DNA of 64,000 nt from an uncultured Pseudoxanthomonas sp. (GCF_946886695.1 NZ_CAMPJD010000017.1:6841-70840), one strand, 5' to 3'. Counted from the first letter of the stretch, positions 8,848 to 18,858 are shown. Translations and numbers: made by a program. Notes: generated from the letters alone by a model not told the origin.

Positions 8848-9096
8848 TCAACCGCAGCCGTCGCAGCCTCCGCAATCACTGCCGGCGATCCGTCCGTTCA
8901 CCAGACTGCCGGCCGGCGCGATCCACCGCCCCAACGCGTGCTGCCAGCGCGCTCGCCCCTCATGCAACAAGGGCAGCGCCAGCGCGACACGCAGCTTGCG
9001 CAACGGTCCGGGGAACTGTTTCTTCACCACCACCCACACGCTGACCACCACCGCGACGGCGATGATGGCGTACTGCAGGGCGAGCGACGCGTCCAT
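8848..9096 (-). CDS. small membrane protein with Cys-rich tail, downstream of feoB, 82 aa
   Basis: One N-terminal membrane helix (LALQYAIIAVAVVVSVWVVV) is followed by a basic stretch and a C-terminal cysteine cluster (DCGGCDGCG). The ATG lies 3 bp after the feoB stop, so it belongs to the feo operon. Classical FeoC is a small winged-helix protein with cysteines and no membrane segment; this is not FeoC but occupies its place. The family may be DUF6587 (from recall). The Cys tail could bind iron or an Fe-S cluster, which is inference only. Confidence 0.75.
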   Translation of the reverse strand: MDASLALQYAIIAVAVVVSVWVVVKKQFPGPLRKLRVALALPLLHEGRARWQHALGRWIAPAGSLVNGRIAGSDCGGCDGCG

Positions 9097-9099
9097 GGC

Positions 9100-10962
9100 T
9101 CAGCCCGCGCCCAGTGCCTTGGCGACCTGATAAGTCACCAGCGAGGCGAGGTAGGCCAGCGCGAACAGGTAGAACGTGGCAAAGCCCATCTGCTTCCATG
9201 AGTTGGTTTCGCGTTTGATGGTCGCCAGCGTGGAGATGCACATCGGTGCGTAGATGAACCAGACCAGCAGCGATAGCGCGGTGGCCAATGACCAGCCGTC
9301 GCTGATCACGGGCGTCAACGCCTGGATGGCCGCGTCGTCATCGGCCGCCGACAGCGCGTAGATTGTCGCCAGCGAGGCGACCGCCACTTCGCGTGCGGCC
9401 AGGCCGGGGATCAATGCGATGCATATCTGCCAGTTGAAGCCCAGTGGCGCGAAGAACACCGCCATCGCATGACCGATGCGGCCGGCGAAGCTGTAATCGA
9501 TTGCGGGACCCATTGCGCCTTCCGGCGGCGCCGGGAAGTTCAGCAGGAACCACAGCAGGATGGTCAGCGCCAGGATGATGCCGCCGACGCGCTTGAGGAA
9601 GATCATCGCGCGCTCGTACAGGCCGATGAGCAGGTCGCGCGGGTGCGGAATGCGGTAGGAAGGCAGTTCCAGCAGCAGCGCGTGCTCGCCCTTGTCGCGG
9701 CGCCACTTCTTCATCACCCATGACACCAGCAACGCACTGAGGATGCCTGCCGCGTACAGGCCGAACAGCACCAGGCCCTGCTGGTTGAAGATGCCCACTT
9801 TCTCGTTCGGCACGAATGCACCGATCAGCAGTGCGTACACCGGCAGGCGCGCCGAGCACGTCATCAGCGGTGCGACCAGAATCGTCGCCAAACGGTCGCG
9901 CGGGTCCTGGATGCTGCGCGTGGCCATGATGCCGGGGATGGCGCAGGCGAAACTCGACAGCAGCGGAATGAAGGAGCGGCCCGACAGGCCGGCCGATGCC
10001 ATCATGCGGTCCAGCAGGAACGCCGCGCGGGGCAGGTAGCCGCTTTCTTCCAGTGCCAGGATGAAGGCGAACAGGATCAGGATCTGCGGCAGGAACACGA
10101 CCACGCCACCCAGGCCGCCGATGATGCCGTCGACCAGCAGGCTGTTGAGCGGCCCTTCGGGAAGCAGGCCGCCCGCCTGTCCGCCCAGCCAGCCCGTGCC
10201 CGCTTCGATCATGTCCATCATCGGCGTCGCCCAGGCGTACACCGCCTGGAAGATCAGGAACATCACCACGATCAATGCCAGCAGTCCGAACACCGGGTGC
10301 AGCAACCAGCGGTCCAGTGCATCGTCGATCTTCGCCGTCCGCGTGGGCATGGCGACGGCGAGCGACAGCAGGCGACGTGTTTCCGCATGCAGGTCGACGC
10401 CTTCGGCCAGGTGCGTGCGGGGCTCGTGCGGCTGTGCGGCGACGGCATCGATGCGCTCGACCAGCGCACGCGCACCGCCATGCTTCACCGCGATGGTTTC
10501 GACCACCGGCACGCCGAGTTCGCGCTCCAGCGCAGCCAGGTCGATGGCGATGCCGCGACGCCGCGCGGCATCCATCATGTTGACCGCCAGGATCATCGGC
10601 TTGCCGAGTTCGCGCACTTCCAGCGCGAAGCGCAGGTGCAGGCGCAGGTTGGTGGCATCCACCACGCAGACCAGCACATCCGGTGCCGGTTCGCCGGGAT
10701 AGAAGCCGCGGCAGACGTCGCGGGTGACGGCTTCGTCCAGGCTGGCGGCGTGCAGGCTGTAGGCACCCGGCAAATCCAGCACTGCGTAGCTGCGCCCCGA
10801 CGCCGACGAATGCAGCCGGCCTTCCTTGCGCTCGACGGTGACGCCGGCGTAGTTGGCGACCTTCTGCCGGCTGCCGGTCAACTGGTTGAACAATGCGGTC
10901 TTGCCGCAGTTCGGATTGCCGACCAGCGCCAGGCGCAGCGTAGATGCCTCGGCGGCGCTCAT
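9100..10962 (-). CDS. feoB: ferrous iron transporter FeoB, 620 aa
   Basis: Imports Fe(II) across the inner membrane. The N-terminal G-domain has G1 GNPNCGKT (residues 15-22), switch NYAGVTVERKEG, G3 DLPGAYSL and G4 NMMD. The membrane domain contains two inverted Gate-type repeats, with conserved Cys in SSFACAIPGIMATR and PLMTCSARLPVYALL, and FeoB-type LIPGLAAREV near the C-terminus. Length is short compared with E. coli (773 aa) but usual for Xanthomonadaceae. The correct start is the ATG at 10962, overlapping the feoA stop by ATGA; the frame stays open upstream to about 12135, but that extension is antisense to the hydratase gene. Probably Fur-regulated (see 11217). Confidence 0.96.
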   Translation of the reverse strand: MSAAEASTLRLALVGNPNCGKTALFNQLTGSRQKVANYAGVTVERKEGRLHSSASGRSYAVLDLPGAYSLHAASLDEAVTRDVCRGFYPGEPAPDVLVCVVDATNLRLHLRFALEVRELGKPMILAVNMMDAARRRGIAIDLAALERELGVPVVETIAVKHGGARALVERIDAVAAQPHEPRTHLAEGVDLHAETRRLLSLAVAMPTRTAKIDDALDRWLLHPVFGLLALIVVMFLIFQAVYAWATPMMDMIEAGTGWLGGQAGGLLPEGPLNSLLVDGIIGGLGGVVVFLPQILILFAFILALEESGYLPRAAFLLDRMMASAGLSGRSFIPLLSSFACAIPGIMATRSIQDPRDRLATILVAPLMTCSARLPVYALLIGAFVPNEKVGIFNQQGLVLFGLYAAGILSALLVSWVMKKWRRDKGEHALLLELPSYRIPHPRDLLIGLYERAMIFLKRVGGIILALTILLWFLLNFPAPPEGAMGPAIDYSFAGRIGHAMAVFFAPLGFNWQICIALIPGLAAREVAVASLATIYALSAADDDAAIQALTPVISDGWSLATALSLLVWFIYAPMCISTLATIKRETNSWKQMGFATFYLFALAYLASLVTYQVAKALGAG

Positions 10963-11204
10963 GACGCGGCTCCGTTGCGCAATCGGACGCGGGCTGCTTC
11001 GGAGCGGCGCAGCGCGAACCGGGTGAAACCGACCTGCACCAGCAACGGCTCGGCGCCCATAGGACCCTTCGCGACCACTTCGACCTCCTCGCCGTTGACG
11101 AAGCCCAGTTCGCGCAGGCGGCGGGCGATGTTGTCCTGCGGCCCATGGTCTTCCACGGCGTCCACGATGGCAGGGGTACGCGAAGGCAGTTCTGTCAGGA
11201 TCAC
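10959..11204 (-). CDS. feoA: ferrous iron transport protein FeoA, 81 aa
   Basis: A small cytosolic SH3-like protein that assists FeoB. It shows the FeoA features RRLRELGFVNGEEVEVVAKGPMG and a C-terminal FALRRSEAARVRL strand. It starts at GTG 11204 with only a weak Shine-Dalgarno and is translationally coupled to feoB by ATGA. First gene of the leftward feo operon, directly behind the Fur-like site at 11217-11235. Confidence 0.93.
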   Translation of the reverse strand: MILTELPSRTPAIVDAVEDHGPQDNIARRLRELGFVNGEEVEVVAKGPMGAEPLLVQVGFTRFALRRSEAARVRLRNGAAS

Positions 11205-11216
11205 GCCAGGCTCTCA

Positions 11217-11238
11217 AATGCGAACTATTCTCATTGTA
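11217..11238 (-). promoter_or_regulatory. putative Fur box overlapping the feo -10 element
   Basis: The sequence AATGCGAACTATTCTCATT (11217-11235) is a near-palindrome (AATG.GAA...TTC.CATT) close to the Fur consensus. On the minus strand TACAAT (11238-11233) forms a -10 box that it overlaps, so bound Fur would block feoAB transcription. No convincing -35 was found. The divergent hydratase gene begins 79 bp away and could also be affected. Confidence 0.65.
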
Positions 11239-11313
11239 GCATCGCCGCAGTGCAGGAAGGCCGCAACGGACTGTGCCGCTATCATTCAGCGACTTTTGCA
11301 GGGAACGGCAGGC

Positions 11314-12117
11314 ATGGCGGCAGCACCACAGGAACATCCCCTCGTACTGGAGCGCTCTGGCGCCGTGGCGCGCATCCGGCTGGACCGCCCGAGCCTCCAC
11401 AACGCCTTCGACGCCGGCCTGATCGCCACGCTGACCACCACGCTCGAACAGGTGGGCGCTGAATCCAACATTCGCGCCGTCGTGCTGGAGGGCAGCGGCG
11501 CCTCGTTCTCCGCAGGCGCAGACCTGAACTGGATGCGTGGCATGGCCACCGCCAGCGAGGCGGCCAACCGCGAAGATGCCCTTGCCCTCGCCCGCCTGAT
11601 GCGCACGCTGGACGAACTGCCCAAGCCGACCATTGCCCGCGTGCATGGCGCGGCCTTTGGCGGTGGCGTCGGCCTGGTGGCCTGCTGCGACATCGCCATC
11701 GGCGTGCCCGAAGCGAAGTTCGGCCTGACCGAAAGCAAGCTGGGCCTGTTGCCGGCGGTGATCTCGCCCTACGTCATCGCCGCCATCGGTACCCGGCAGG
11801 CGCGGCGATGGTTCGCCACGGCGGAGATCTTCGATGCTTCCACCGCGCTGCAGATCGGATTGCTGCACCAGGTGGTGCCGGCGACGCAGCTGGATGAGGC
11901 CGTGGAGCGACAGCTCGCGCTGCTGCTGAAGGCGGGACCGCACGCGGCGGCCGGCGCGAAGCACTTGGTCGCGCGCGTGGCCGCTTCGTCCGACCGCGAC
12001 CGGATGGATGCCGACAACGCGGACCTGATCGCGAGGTTGCGCGTTTCCAGCGAAGGCCAAGAAGGGCTGTCTGCCTTCCTCGACAAGCGCGCGCCGCGTT
12101 GGGTCGCCAAGGACTGA
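11314..12117 (+). CDS. liuC: enoyl-CoA hydratase/isomerase, probable methylglutaconyl-CoA hydratase, 267 aa
   Basis: Crotonase-fold enzyme. The oxyanion-hole segments are visible (SFSAGADLNWM and HGAAFGGGVGLVACCDIAI), followed by FGLTESKLGLLPAVISPYVI, typical of the LiuC branch. In leucine degradation this enzyme hydrates 3-methylglutaconyl-CoA, the MCC product, to HMG-CoA. The surrounding genes mccB, mccA and HMG-CoA lyase make that role likely, though other enoyl-CoAs cannot be excluded. ATG 11314 follows GCAGGGAACGGCAGGC. It shares a short intergenic region with the divergent feo operon. The downstream link to mccA is broken by the DUF559 element. Confidence 0.87.
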   Translation: MAAAPQEHPLVLERSGAVARIRLDRPSLHNAFDAGLIATLTTTLEQVGAESNIRAVVLEGSGASFSAGADLNWMRGMATASEAANREDALALARLMRTLDELPKPTIARVHGAAFGGGVGLVACCDIAIGVPEAKFGLTESKLGLLPAVISPYVIAAIGTRQARRWFATAEIFDASTALQIGLLHQVVPATQLDEAVERQLALLLKAGPHAAAGAKHLVARVAASSDRDRMDADNADLIARLRVSSEGQEGLSAFLDKRAPRWVAKD

Positions 12118-12144
12118 TGACGTGCCGCACGACACGCGCCTTCA

Positions 12145-12184
12145 AGCCCTCCCCTTCAAGGGGAGGGTTGGGTGGGGATGGTGT
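12145..12184. repeat. left 40-bp inverted repeat of the DUF559 unit
   Basis: Contains the palindrome CCCTCCCCTT-C-AAGGGGAGGG (12148-12168) plus the tail TTGGGTGGGGATGGTGT. It is the exact reverse complement of 12565-12604. Related elements with the same plan (palindrome, then TTGRGGTGRGG) lie at 30987-31021 and 63948-63985. Confidence 0.95.
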
Positions 12185-12201
12185 CCAGGGAGGAAATCAC
12201 C

Positions 12202-12606
12202 ATGCAGGGACAGACGAACAGGAGGGTCCTGCGGGACAAACTGCAGCGCATGCTGCGCAACCAACCGACGGACGCCGAACATCGGCTCTGGCAGTACCTG
12301 CGGAAGCGCCAGTTGGACGGCTACCGATTCCGGCGGCAGCATCCCTTCGGCGACTACATTCTGGATTTCGCGTGTCTTGAACCGAAACTCGTGGTGGAAC
12401 TGGATGGCAGCCAGCACGCGGACAACCATGCTTACGACGCGATACGTACCCACTTCCTGGAGCGGGCCGGGTTCAAGGTACTCAGATTCTGGAACAATGA
12501 CGTATTCGAGAATATCGAGGGGGTCGTCGAAGTGATTCTTACAGCGCTGACAGACAGGCAAGCAACACCATCCCCACCCAACCCTCCCCTTGAAGGGGAG
12601 GGCTAG
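12202..12606 (+). CDS. DUF559 (Vsr-like nuclease fold) protein, 134 aa, flanked by inverted repeats
   Basis: The protein has the DUF559 pattern: PTDAEHRLWQYLRKRQLDGYRFRRQ, then GDYILDFACLEPKLVVELDGSQH with the acidic residues expected of a PD-(D/E)XK/Vsr fold, and GFKVLRFWNNDV. ATG 12202 is preferred over GTG 12172 and ATG 12178 because GGGAGGAAATCACC precedes it and the upstream codons lie in the repeat. The last dozen residues (PSPPNPPLEGEG) are encoded by the right inverted repeat, and the stop TAG begins on its last base. The gene sits between liuC and mccA, where it does not fit the pathway. No biochemical role is known to me; nuclease activity is inferred from the fold. Confidence 0.88.
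   Translation: MQGQTNRRVLRDKLQRMLRNQPTDAEHRLWQYLRKRQLDGYRFRRQHPFGDYILDFACLEPKLVVELDGSQHADNHAYDAIRTHFLERAGFKVLRFWNNDVFENIEGVVEVILTALTDRQATPSPPNPPLEGEG
12565..12604. repeat. right 40-bp inverted repeat of the DUF559 unit
   Basis: Perfect reverse complement of 12145-12184. It encodes the C-terminus of the DUF559 protein and carries GGGGAGGG 10 bp before the mccA start, so it probably also acts as the mccA ribosome-binding site. Confidence 0.95.
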
Positions 12607-12611
12607 ACGCG

Positions 12612-14603
<1,992 letters not shown>

Positions 14604-14611
14604 GCCCTTCC

Positions 14612-15226
14612 ATGGCGCCCCTGCGCACGACGATCACCCTGCTGTTGGCGACCTTCATGCTGGCCGGCTGCGTGATGTTCGAGCGACCACCCGCCCCGTT
14701 GACCTGCGATCCCGCCCTGGTCGGTCGCTGGATTCCGCTTGCCGACAGCCCGCAGGACAAGGTGCCACTGGGCAAGGACGACTACGCCCAGGTGGACACC
14801 CGTTGCCACGTGCGTCTGCGCGACAACGGTCGCACCGACGAATCAGGCTTCGACGCACTGGGTTTCGAGATCGACGGAGAACGTTATCTGGCACTCGGCT
14901 TCAAGGAACTGGAAGGACTGTTCGCCACCGGGAAGACAGCGCCCCCCACCCCCAAGGGCATGCCGGCCAGCGCTGTCACGCTACTGAAATACCGCATCCG
15001 CGACGATACCTTGCAGATCGCGATGCTCGACACAGTGGCCATCATGCAGCAGGTGCAACAGGGCACATTGAAGGCCCGCGAGACCGATGCCAGCACCTAC
15101 CTGTTCGAAGGTCGTCCCGAACAGTTGCGCGACTTGTTGCGCGCCCATCCGGAACTGTTCGATGCCTTCGATGGCGGCAACAAGACCTTGCGCATGCGGC
15201 GCGCGGACGATGGGGTGAAACCGTGA
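14612..15226 (+). CDS. lipoprotein of unknown function inside the leucine operon, 204 aa
   Basis: A signal peptide ends in the lipobox MLAGC (Cys about 20), then PPAPLTCDPALVGRWIPLADSP opens a soluble domain of alternating beta strands and helices, with GRW resembling small lipocalin-like or META-like lipoproteins. The C-terminus is rich in Leu/Arg (PEQLRDLLRAHPELFDAFDGG). ATG 14612 has GGAG 11 bp upstream. An alternative GTG at 14600 would overlap the mccA stop. The stop overlaps the GTG of HMG-CoA lyase by 4 bp, so it is co-translated with catabolic enzymes. I do not recognise the family. Confidence 0.75.
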   Translation: MAPLRTTITLLLATFMLAGCVMFERPPAPLTCDPALVGRWIPLADSPQDKVPLGKDDYAQVDTRCHVRLRDNGRTDESGFDALGFEIDGERYLALGFKELEGLFATGKTAPPTPKGMPASAVTLLKYRIRDDTLQIAMLDTVAIMQQVQQGTLKARETDASTYLFEGRPEQLRDLLRAHPELFDAFDGGNKTLRMRRADDGVKP

Positions 15227-16146
15227 CCCCTTCCCTACCCCTGCCCACGGCCGACGGCGACTTCGTCAGGATCGTGGAGGTCGGCCCGCGCGATGGCCTG
15301 CAGAACGAGAAGACGCTCGTCTCGACGACAGACAAGGTGGAACTCATCGACCGCCTGTCCGCCACCGGCCTGCTGAATATCGAAGCCACCAGCTTCGTCA
15401 GCCCGCAATGGGTGCCCCAGCTGGCGGATGCTGCGGAGGTCTTTACCGCCATCCGGCGCAGGCCCGGGATCGCCTACCCCGTGCTGGTGCCGAACGAGAA
15501 AGGCTATGACCGCGCACGTGCGGTCGGCGTGGAGGAAGTGGCGGTGTTCACTGCCGCGTCCGAGGCCTTCAACCGCAAGAACATCAATGCATCCATCGAT
15601 GAATCCATCGAACGCTTCCGCCCTGTCCTCGAGCGCGCGGTCGCCGATGGCGTGAAGGTGCGCGGTTACGTGTCCACCGTCCTGGGCTGCCCTTACCAGG
15701 GCGACGTACCGGTCGCGGACGTGATGCGGGTGGCCAGGCAGCTCCATGCGCTGGGCTGCTACGAGATATCACTGGGCGACACCATCGGCGTGGGCACACC
15801 GCGCAAGGCCGCCGGCATGTTGAAGGCGGTCGCAGCGGAACTGCCCATGTCCGCATTGGCCGTGCATTTCCATGACACCTACGGGCAGGCGCTGGCGAAC
15901 ATCCTCGCCTGTCTGGATGAAGGCGTCCGCGTCGTGGACGCAGCCGTCTCCGGCGCAGGCGGCTGCCCTTACGCCAAGGGCGCGAGCGGCAACGTGGCCA
16001 GCGAGGACGTGGTCTACCTGCTGCATGGCCAGGGCCTGCGCACGGGGGTGGACCTGGATGCACTGGCCGATACGGGCCGGTGGCTGGCGGCACGCCTCGG
16101 CCGCGAGACCGGCAGCCGCGTCGGCAAGGCCCTGGCGGCCGCATGA
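15223..16146 (+). CDS. liuE: hydroxymethylglutaryl-CoA lyase, 307 aa
   Basis: Cleaves HMG-CoA to acetoacetate and acetyl-CoA, the last step of leucine degradation. The TIM-barrel signature is complete: VEVGPRDGLQNE at the N-terminus (metal-binding Asp), NEKGYDRA, VHFHDTYGQALAN (metal His pair) and the active-site Cys loop SGAGGCPYAKGASGN. The GTG start at 15223 overlaps the upstream lipoprotein stop. The stop overlaps the ATG of a GGDEF-EAL gene (ATGA). Length agrees with the family (about 300 aa). Confidence 0.94.
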   Translation: MTPSLPLPTADGDFVRIVEVGPRDGLQNEKTLVSTTDKVELIDRLSATGLLNIEATSFVSPQWVPQLADAAEVFTAIRRRPGIAYPVLVPNEKGYDRARAVGVEEVAVFTAASEAFNRKNINASIDESIERFRPVLERAVADGVKVRGYVSTVLGCPYQGDVPVADVMRVARQLHALGCYEISLGDTIGVGTPRKAAGMLKAVAAELPMSALAVHFHDTYGQALANILACLDEGVRVVDAAVSGAGGCPYAKGASGNVASEDVVYLLHGQGLRTGVDLDALADTGRWLAARLGRETGSRVGKALAAA

Positions 16147-18701
16147 ACACAGGCCCGGCCAGCGACGTCGATGTGGTGGCGCTGGCCGCGGCACTGGAGC
16201 GCGCGGCTGCCGCCGAAGGTACCGACAGCGCTACGGCGGACCTGCTCCGGCAAGCCGGCGCGGCGTTGCTGGCCAAACAGCACGAGGCCGACACCGAGCG
16301 CTCGCGCTACCGCAACCTGTTCGACGCCGTGCCCGACCCGGTCAGCATCATCGCCGAGGACGGCACCGTGCTGGACCTCAACAAGGCCGGCATGCTGGCC
16401 TACAAGCGACCGCGCGACGAGATCGTCGGCAACAACATCAACATACTGAACCCCGACCTGCCGCGCGATCACCTGGTGCCGGTCTGGGAAACCCTGAATC
16501 GCGGCGTGACCTATGTCATCGAGGTCACCAACATGCGCGGCGATGGCACCCGCTTCCCGGTGGAAGTGCACTCGGCCAACATCAACTTCGACGGGCGCAA
16601 GAGCATCGTCGCGGTGGCACGCGACATCAGCAGCCGGCGGCTGGCCGAGATGCGCTACCGCGAACTCATGGAGACCCTGGACAAGGGCATCGTGGTGCAC
16701 AACCGCGAGATGGAAGTGCAGTACTGCAACGGCGCGGCCATGCGCATCTTCGGCATCCGCGAGGACCAGCGCGTCGACCAGGAGCTCGCCCTGGACCGCT
16801 GGCATGTCGTCGACGAGCACGGCCGCGAGATGGGCCGCCACGAGTTGCCCGCGCAACGCGCGCTGGACAGCGGCCAGATGGTCGAAAGCGTCCTGCTGGG
16901 CCTGTATCACCGCCAGAAGAAACAACTGCTGTGGCTGACCGCCACCTCGGTGCCGCAGTTCGCCCCCGGCGCGAGCGTGCCGGCGCAGGTGACCACGCTT
17001 TTCAGCGACGTGACCGAACTCAAGCGCGACAGTGCGCTGTTCGACCGTGCGCAATCGCTCGCGCATATCGGCGGCTGGGAATGGGACATAGGCCGCGACC
17101 GGATGTACCTGACCGACGAGGCCCAGCGCATCCTGGGTGCCGCGCGTGCGCTGGTGACGCTGGACGACATGCTGTCGTGCCTGCGCGAAGCGGATCGTCG
17201 GCGCCTGCGTGGCGCGCTGGACCTGGTCACCGCCGGCGGCAAGGGCTTCGACCTGGAACTCCAGGGCACGCAGGCCGACGGGCATCCGTTCTGGATCCGC
17301 GTGATCGGCGACGCCGAGCCCGGCGACCCGGGTGCGTCGCGCATCACCGGCACCATGCAGGACATCTCGCAGGACAAGCAGGCCGAGGAGATGCTGCGCA
17401 TCCAGGCGCGCACCGATCCGCTGACCGGGCTGATGAACCGCGATGCCGTGCTGACCGAACTCGGCACACGGCTGGCCGATGCCGAGCGCGCGCGCGCCGC
17501 CGTGCTCTACATCGACCTCGACCGTTTCAAGATGGTCAACGATGTGCTGGGCCACAACGCTGGCGACGAACTGCTGGTGCAGGCTTCGGACCGCATCCGC
17601 GGCGCGGTGGGCACCGACGGCATGATCGCCCGCTTCGGCGGCGACGAATTCCTGGTGATCTGCGATGCCGGCGAGAACCCGCACCTGCCGGAACAACTGG
17701 CGCACGCCGTGCTCGGCGCGTTCGCAGACGCCTTCCGCTTCGGCAAGGACGAGTTCGCCATCACCGCCAGCATCGGACTGGCCATCGCACCCGGCGATGG
17801 CCTGCGCCCGCAACAGCTGATCCAGAACGCCGACATCGCGATGTACGACAGCAAGCACCGCGCGCGCAATGGCTGGCAGAGCTTCACCCAGGAACTGGCG
17901 CAGCGGCAGCAGGACCGTCTGCAGATCGAGACGCAGCTGCGGCGCGCGGTGGACAACGAGGAGTTCCGGCTGGTCTACCAACCGCAGGTGGACCTGCGCA
18001 ACGGCCGCATCATCGCCGGCGAAGCGCTGATCCGCTGGCAGAACCACCAGTTGGGCGAACTGCGCCCGGACGTGTTCATCAGCCATGCGGAAACGACCGG
18101 CGACATCGTGCGCATCGGCAGTTGGGTATTGCGCGAAGCGTGCCGGCAGGTGGCCGCCTGGCGCGACCAGGGGCTGGGCATCGTGCGCGTGGCGGTCAAT
18201 GTGTCGTACCGGCAATTCGCCGGCGACGACCTAGCCGATCGCGTGCGCGCGATCCTGACCGAGTTCGACCTGCCCGGCGCAGCGCTGGAGCTGGAGTTCA
18301 CCGAACGCGTGCTGATCGAGGATGCCCCCGCCACGCTGCGCACCTTCGCCGACCTGCGCCAGTTGGGCGTGGTGCTGACGATCGACGATTTCGGCGAAGG
18401 CTACAGTGCACTCAACTATCTGCGCCGCCTCCCCATCCACGGCCTGAAGCTGAGCCCCCTGTTCACTGAAGGCGTACCCAGCAACCGGTCCGACGTGGCG
18501 GTCTGCCAGGCGGTCTCCGCCATCGCGCGCAGCCTGGGGCTGGGACTGGTCGCCGAGGGCGTGGAATCGGAGGCGCAGCGCCAGTTCCTGCTCAACCTCG
18601 GTGTCCCGGTCGGCCAGGGCTTCCTGTTCGCCCCCGGCCTGTCGCCGGACGAATTCGCCCGCCGGCTGGCCGACGCGCCGCTGGAGCGGGTGCACGCCTG
18701 A
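16143..18701 (+). CDS. PAS-PAS-PAS-GGDEF-EAL cyclic-di-GMP signalling protein, 852 aa
   Basis: There are no obvious membrane segments. Three PAS-like modules (roughly residues 55-165, 175-290 and 300-420) precede a GGDEF domain with an intact RFGGDEF (497-503) and no RxxD inhibitory site at the usual position. The EAL domain has E627-A-L and the expected NVSYRQF, ELEFTE, IDDFGEGYS, AEGVE and GQG motifs. The metal-binding Asp of the usual LKID motif is Ser (LKLS, K769/S771), which may weaken phosphodiesterase activity. The ATG overlaps the stop of HMG-CoA lyase, placing a second-messenger enzyme in a leucine catabolic operon. PAS ligands are unknown. Confidence 0.9.
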   Translation: MNTGPASDVDVVALAAALERAAAAEGTDSATADLLRQAGAALLAKQHEADTERSRYRNLFDAVPDPVSIIAEDGTVLDLNKAGMLAYKRPRDEIVGNNINILNPDLPRDHLVPVWETLNRGVTYVIEVTNMRGDGTRFPVEVHSANINFDGRKSIVAVARDISSRRLAEMRYRELMETLDKGIVVHNREMEVQYCNGAAMRIFGIREDQRVDQELALDRWHVVDEHGREMGRHELPAQRALDSGQMVESVLLGLYHRQKKQLLWLTATSVPQFAPGASVPAQVTTLFSDVTELKRDSALFDRAQSLAHIGGWEWDIGRDRMYLTDEAQRILGAARALVTLDDMLSCLREADRRRLRGALDLVTAGGKGFDLELQGTQADGHPFWIRVIGDAEPGDPGASRITGTMQDISQDKQAEEMLRIQARTDPLTGLMNRDAVLTELGTRLADAERARAAVLYIDLDRFKMVNDVLGHNAGDELLVQASDRIRGAVGTDGMIARFGGDEFLVICDAGENPHLPEQLAHAVLGAFADAFRFGKDEFAITASIGLAIAPGDGLRPQQLIQNADIAMYDSKHRARNGWQSFTQELAQRQQDRLQIETQLRRAVDNEEFRLVYQPQVDLRNGRIIAGEALIRWQNHQLGELRPDVFISHAETTGDIVRIGSWVLREACRQVAAWRDQGLGIVRVAVNVSYRQFAGDDLADRVRAILTEFDLPGAALELEFTERVLIEDAPATLRTFADLRQLGVVLTIDDFGEGYSALNYLRRLPIHGLKLSPLFTEGVPSNRSDVAVCQAVSAIARSLGLGLVAEGVESEAQRQFLLNLGVPVGQGFLFAPGLSPDEFARRLADAPLERVHA

Positions 18702-18715
18702 GAGGCGGCAATCCT

Positions 18716-18858
18716 TGTAGGAGCGACGTGAGTCGCGACCGGGAGCCGTCTGCTCCATCGTCCTCCTTCGCAGGTCCGCAATGAATCGCCATGGTTCGCG
18801 CCTCGCCAAAGGGCATTGCCCACCTTGGCTCGCGGTCGCGACTCACGTCGCTCCTACA
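18716..18858. repeat. GTAG-type palindromic repeat pair (SMAG/REP-like)
   Basis: Two perfect 26-bp inverted arms (18716-18741 and 18833-18858) start TGTAGGAGCGACGTGAGTCG and enclose 91 bp. Each arm is itself a small hairpin (GCGAC...GTCGC). Found between the GGDEF-EAL gene and the SDR gene. Family resemblance to Stenotrophomonas SMAG elements is from memory. Confidence 0.9.

Noticed and set aside
10963..12135. Upstream extension of feoB giving a 1011-residue protein
   Set aside because: The extra part is antisense to liuC and crosses feoA; the ATGA overlap with feoA and the normal N-terminus MSAAEASTLRLALVGNPNCG mark the true start.
12145..12604. Insertion sequence with DDE transposase
   Set aside because: The enclosed protein has a DUF559 pattern with no transposase motif, and I could not see a target-site duplication outside the repeats, so it is listed as a repeat-flanked unit, not an IS.
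15872..18469. 865-codon frame overlapping HMG-CoA lyase and the GGDEF-EAL gene
   Set aside because: It is an Arg/Gly/Pro-rich alternate-frame product of two verified genes.
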